From Klebsiella pneumoniae (GTDB lineage Bacteria > Bacteroidota > Bacteroidia > Flavobacteriales > Flavobacteriaceae): a DNA stretch of 6,632 bases. Below are positions 4,770 through 6,632 of the stretch, piece after piece. Within the stretch, counting starts at the first letter, position 1. Every line of letters starts with the position of its first letter. Both the position numbers and the translations under genes were made by a program. Under the pieces are notes generated by a model. The model worked only from the letters and a program-made list of their open reading frames with translations. It did not search any database and was not told the DNA's origin. The DNA lies in assembly GCA_943325355.2 (NCBI GenBank), contig CALPPA020000099.1, positions 1-6,632 on the forward strand. Direction: 5' to 3'.

Positions 4770-5699
4770 TTAAACCCAATCTATTGGTTTTTCTAATACT
4801 TTTATTAATTTTTCTTCTTCGCTTCCTTTTTCGGGATGATGGTCATAAACCCACTGAACGTGTGGCGGCAAACTCATCAAAATACTTTCGATTCTGCCAT
4901 TGGTTTTTAAGCCAAATAATGTGCCTTTGTCGTGTACCAAATTGAATTCGACATAACGACCGCGACGGATTTCTTGCCAAGTTCTATTGGCATCCGAATA
5001 TAGTAACTTTTTTCTTTTTTCGACAATTGGAACGTAGGCTTCCAGAAAACTATTGCCGACTTCTGTTACAAAGTTGAACCAATTTTCCATTGATATTTGC
5101 TTCGCCTGTTCGCTATCGCTCGAGTCATCGGTTGCTTTGCAATAATCGAAAAACAATCCACCTATTCCTCTAGCTTCATTTCGATATGCATTCCAAAAAT
5201 AAGTGTCACATTGTTTTTTATATTTTGGGTAAAACTCCGAATTGTGTTTGTCGCAAGCGGTTTTACAAGTTTGATGAAAATGTGTTGCATCTTCCTCAAA
5301 CAAATAATAAGGCGTTAAATCTTGTCCCCCACCAAACCATTGCTGAATCACGTTTCCTTTATCATCATACATTTCGAAATAACGCCAATTAGCGTGAACC
5401 GTTGGCACCATTGGGCTTTTTGGATGCAAAACCAAACTCAAACCACAGGCAAAAAAATCAGCTTCACCCACGTTGAACAATTTTTGCATAGAATCCGGTA
5501 ATTTTCCGTGTACCGCCGAAATATTAACGCCGCCTTTTTCGAAAACGGCTCCGTTTTCTATCACGCGTGTCCGTCCGCCTCCGCCTTCTGGTCGTTCCCA
5601 AATATCCTCACGGAAATTGGTTGCACCATCAGCCTCTTCTAATCCTTTGCAAATCTGGTCTTGGAGGTTTTGTATGTATTGGTAAAATTTATTTTTCAT
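4770..5699 (-). CDS. hemF: Oxygen-dependent coproporphyrinogen III oxidase
   Basis: This 309-residue enzyme oxidatively decarboxylates coproporphyrinogen III to protoporphyrinogen IX using O2, in the cytoplasm. Family motifs run along the whole chain: GGGGRTRVIENG (39-50), FEKGGVN (53-59), VHANWRYFE (101-109), WFGGGQDLTPYYL (121-133), RNEARGIGGLFFDY (173-186), RGRYVEFNLV (246-255) and GTLFGLKTNGRIESILMSLP (259-278). It is about 10 residues longer than E. coli HemF, because of an insertion of about 12 residues near 189-201 (DDSSDSEQAKQ). Tyr172 replaces the His of the HRxExRG signature. The other family histidines (H92, H102, H140, H142) remain. The start codon overlaps the GNAT stop codon as ATGA, which suggests translational coupling. 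Dependence on O2 points to an aerobic lifestyle. Confidence 0.96.
   Translation of the reverse strand: MKNKFYQYIQNLQDQICKGLEEADGATNFREDIWERPEGGGGRTRVIENGAVFEKGGVNISAVHGKLPDSMQKLFNVGEADFFACGLSLVLHPKSPMVPTVHANWRYFEMYDDKGNVIQQWFGGGQDLTPYYLFEEDATHFHQTCKTACDKHNSEFYPKYKKQCDTYFWNAYRNEARGIGGLFFDYCKATDDSSDSEQAKQISMENWFNFVTEVGNSFLEAYVPIVEKRKKLLYSDANRTWQEIRRGRYVEFNLVHDKGTLFGLKTNGRIESILMSLPPHVQWVYDHHPEKGSEEEKLIKVLEKPIDWV
5097..5132. other. In-frame GC-rich insertion in hemF resembling a dispersed repeat
   Basis: This stretch encodes the residues that hemF has beyond E. coli HemF (about 190-201). It is rich in TTCGC/TCGC words (TTCGC twice, TCGC again) and uses GCG, CAG, TCG and AGC codons, in contrast to the AT-rich surroundings. 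I recall similar TTCGCTATCGCTCG strings in flavobacterial intergenic DNA. The reading frame is intact. Confidence 0.5.
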
Positions 5700-6226
5700 T
5701 TTTTCAATTCATATAATTCCATATCTAAAGGCAATTTATTTGGTGGAGTATATTCATTCAAAAGTGTTTTCTGCCAAATAAAATTACATTTTTGGGCAAC
5801 TTTAGCACTTCCGATATTGTCTTTATGAACAATTATTTGAAGTTTTTCAAGTTCTAGAATTTCAAAGGCATATTTCGAAACTGCATTTATTGCTTTTGAC
5901 ATCCAGCCTTTATTTTCATATTTTGAATCAATACAATATGCAAATTCGCCTTGTTTAATTTCCCAATTAATTTTTTTGATTATAATAATTCCTGCTATTT
6001 GATTTGTTTTCAATTCTTTTATTGAAAATGTAAATTCAGATTTTGATTGGCTCTCAACTTCTTTATCAATTATATATTTTTGAGACGCTTCTAATGATAT
6101 ATTTTTAGATAATGTAATTGGAAAATACCGTTTAAATCTTTCAGAATTTGATATCATCATTTCAGAAAGACTTTTTGCGTCTTCGGCTCTTAAAAAGTCA
6201 ATATAAAAAGAATCAAAATGTATCAT
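5696..6226 (-). CDS. GNAT family N-acetyltransferase (RimJ/RimL-like)
   Basis: This 176-residue protein looks like a cytoplasmic acetyl-CoA-dependent N-acetyltransferase. The region EFAYCIDSKYENKGWMSKAI (94-113) fits the beta4-alpha3 core with the pyrophosphate-binding loop, although the usual Q/RxxGxG/A is degenerate (YENKGW). HKDNIGSAKVAQKCNF (134-149) gives the typical NxxS followed by the C-terminal strand, as in RimJ/RimL and ribosomal-protein acetyltransferases. The substrate cannot be inferred. It starts 1 nt after the hemE stop (TAA-T-ATG) and its TGA overlaps the hemF ATG, so it is expressed within the heme operon. By my count it is about 26% GC over 5701-6220, against about 43% in hemE, and it is rich in ATA, AAA and AAT codons. 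That contrast suggests recent acquisition or weak constraint. A direct role in heme synthesis is not indicated. Confidence 0.85.
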   Translation of the reverse strand: MIHFDSFYIDFLRAEDAKSLSEMMISNSERFKRYFPITLSKNISLEASQKYIIDKEVESQSKSEFTFSIKELKTNQIAGIIIIKKINWEIKQGEFAYCIDSKYENKGWMSKAINAVSKYAFEILELEKLQIIVHKDNIGSAKVAQKCNFIWQKTLLNEYTPPNKLPLDMELYELKK

Positions 6227-6227
6227 A

Positions 6228-6632
6228 TTACTGCTTATATTCCTTCACCGCATCAATAAATGCTTTGGCGTGATCTACCGGAATATTTGGCAAAATTCCG
6301 TGACCTAAATTGGCGATGTATTTGGCTGCCCCGAATTCGTCAATCATTTCGTGAACCATTTTCTTAATAACAGGAATTGGCGAAAGCAATCTCGACGGAT
6401 CGAAATTTCCTTGTAAAGTGATATTTCCGCCAGACAAATAACGGGCATTTCTTGGCGTACAAGTCCAATCTACTCCCAAAGCCGAAGCTCTACTTTTCCC
6501 CATTTCGCCAAGTGCAAACCAACAACCTTTTCCGAAAACAATGACTTGCGTTTCGTCAGCCAAAGCTTCTACAATTTGGTTGATGTATTTCCAAGAGAAC
6601 TCTTGATAATCCACTGGCGAAAGCATTCCACC
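6228..6632 (-). CDS. hemE: Uroporphyrinogen decarboxylase, C-terminal part (5' end outside window)
   Basis: The last 134 residues of HemE are present; the gene continues beyond position 6632. The enzyme decarboxylates the four acetate side chains of uroporphyrinogen III to give coproporphyrinogen III, the substrate of HemF. The visible part opens [14 protein letters not shown], a normal internal family sequence, so the Met at 6626 is not a start. It ends with [20 protein letters not shown], matching the conserved C-terminal LGHGI motif. TIM-barrel strands such as VIVFGKG and the DWT and GN motifs (VDWTCTP, LQGNFDP) are in the expected order. The stop codon is 1 nt before the GNAT start. The N-terminal catalytic region cannot be judged. 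Confidence 0.96.
   Translation of the reverse strand, partial: GGMLSPVDYQEFSWKYINQIVEALADETQVIVFGKGCWFALGEMGKSRASALGVDWTCTPRNARYLSGGNITLQGNFDPSRLLSPIPVIKKMVHEMIDEFGAAKYIANLGHGILPNIPVDHAKAFIDAVKEYKQ

Noticed and set aside
4754..5685. Several plus-strand frames of 63-73 codons opposite hemF
   Set aside because: They are antisense shadows of hemF and show no family motifs or plausible start signals.

Overview
This 6.6 kb window looks like chromosomal DNA of an aerobic flavobacterium (Bacteroidetes, Flavobacterium-like). The evidence is AT-rich DNA, closest protein motifs of that group, start codons without a clear Shine-Dalgarno, a fused SpmA-SpmB membrane protein, a Cys-less porphobilinogen synthase, and several short intergenic repeats of a kind I associate with flavobacterial genomes. 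All eight genes I can support lie on the minus strand. Read in the direction of transcription they run from position 6632 down to 299.

Heme block (6632-3322): the 3' part of hemE (uroporphyrinogen decarboxylase, cut by the window edge), a small GNAT acetyltransferase, hemF (oxygen-dependent coproporphyrinogen III oxidase), hemB (porphobilinogen synthase), and a lipoprotein c-type cytochrome. The junctions are tight: 1 nt between hemE and GNAT, a 4-nt ATGA overlap between GNAT and hemF, 56 nt between hemF and hemB, and 3 nt between hemB and the cytochrome. This reads as one operon covering three steps of tetrapyrrole synthesis plus a heme-binding end user. The GNAT gene is about 26% GC, against about 43% in the adjacent hemE segment, so it is probably a later arrival in the operon.

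Middle (3321-1810): a 190-nt gap holds hairpins and a possible structured intergenic element on the plus strand. It is followed by ogt (methylated-DNA repair methyltransferase) and a DnaQ/PolB-like 3'-5' exonuclease. The ogt-exonuclease gap contains an imperfect inverted repeat.

Left end (1809-1): a 71-nt gap with six perfect CAATNN hexamers and a possible promoter precedes the fused spmAB-like gene. Downstream of it, about 200 nt of REP-like palindromes (two 48-nt units 72 nt apart plus two further hairpins) fill the non-coding end of the window.

Most of the window is ordinary core metabolism. I did not find a convincing new system such as defence, CRISPR or a biosynthetic cluster. The points most worth a second look are: the HemF His-to-Tyr change and a 12-residue insertion encoded by GC-rich repeat-like DNA, the clamp-motif-like C-terminus of Ogt, the AT-rich GNAT gene spliced into the heme operon, and the intergenic repeat and structured elements.
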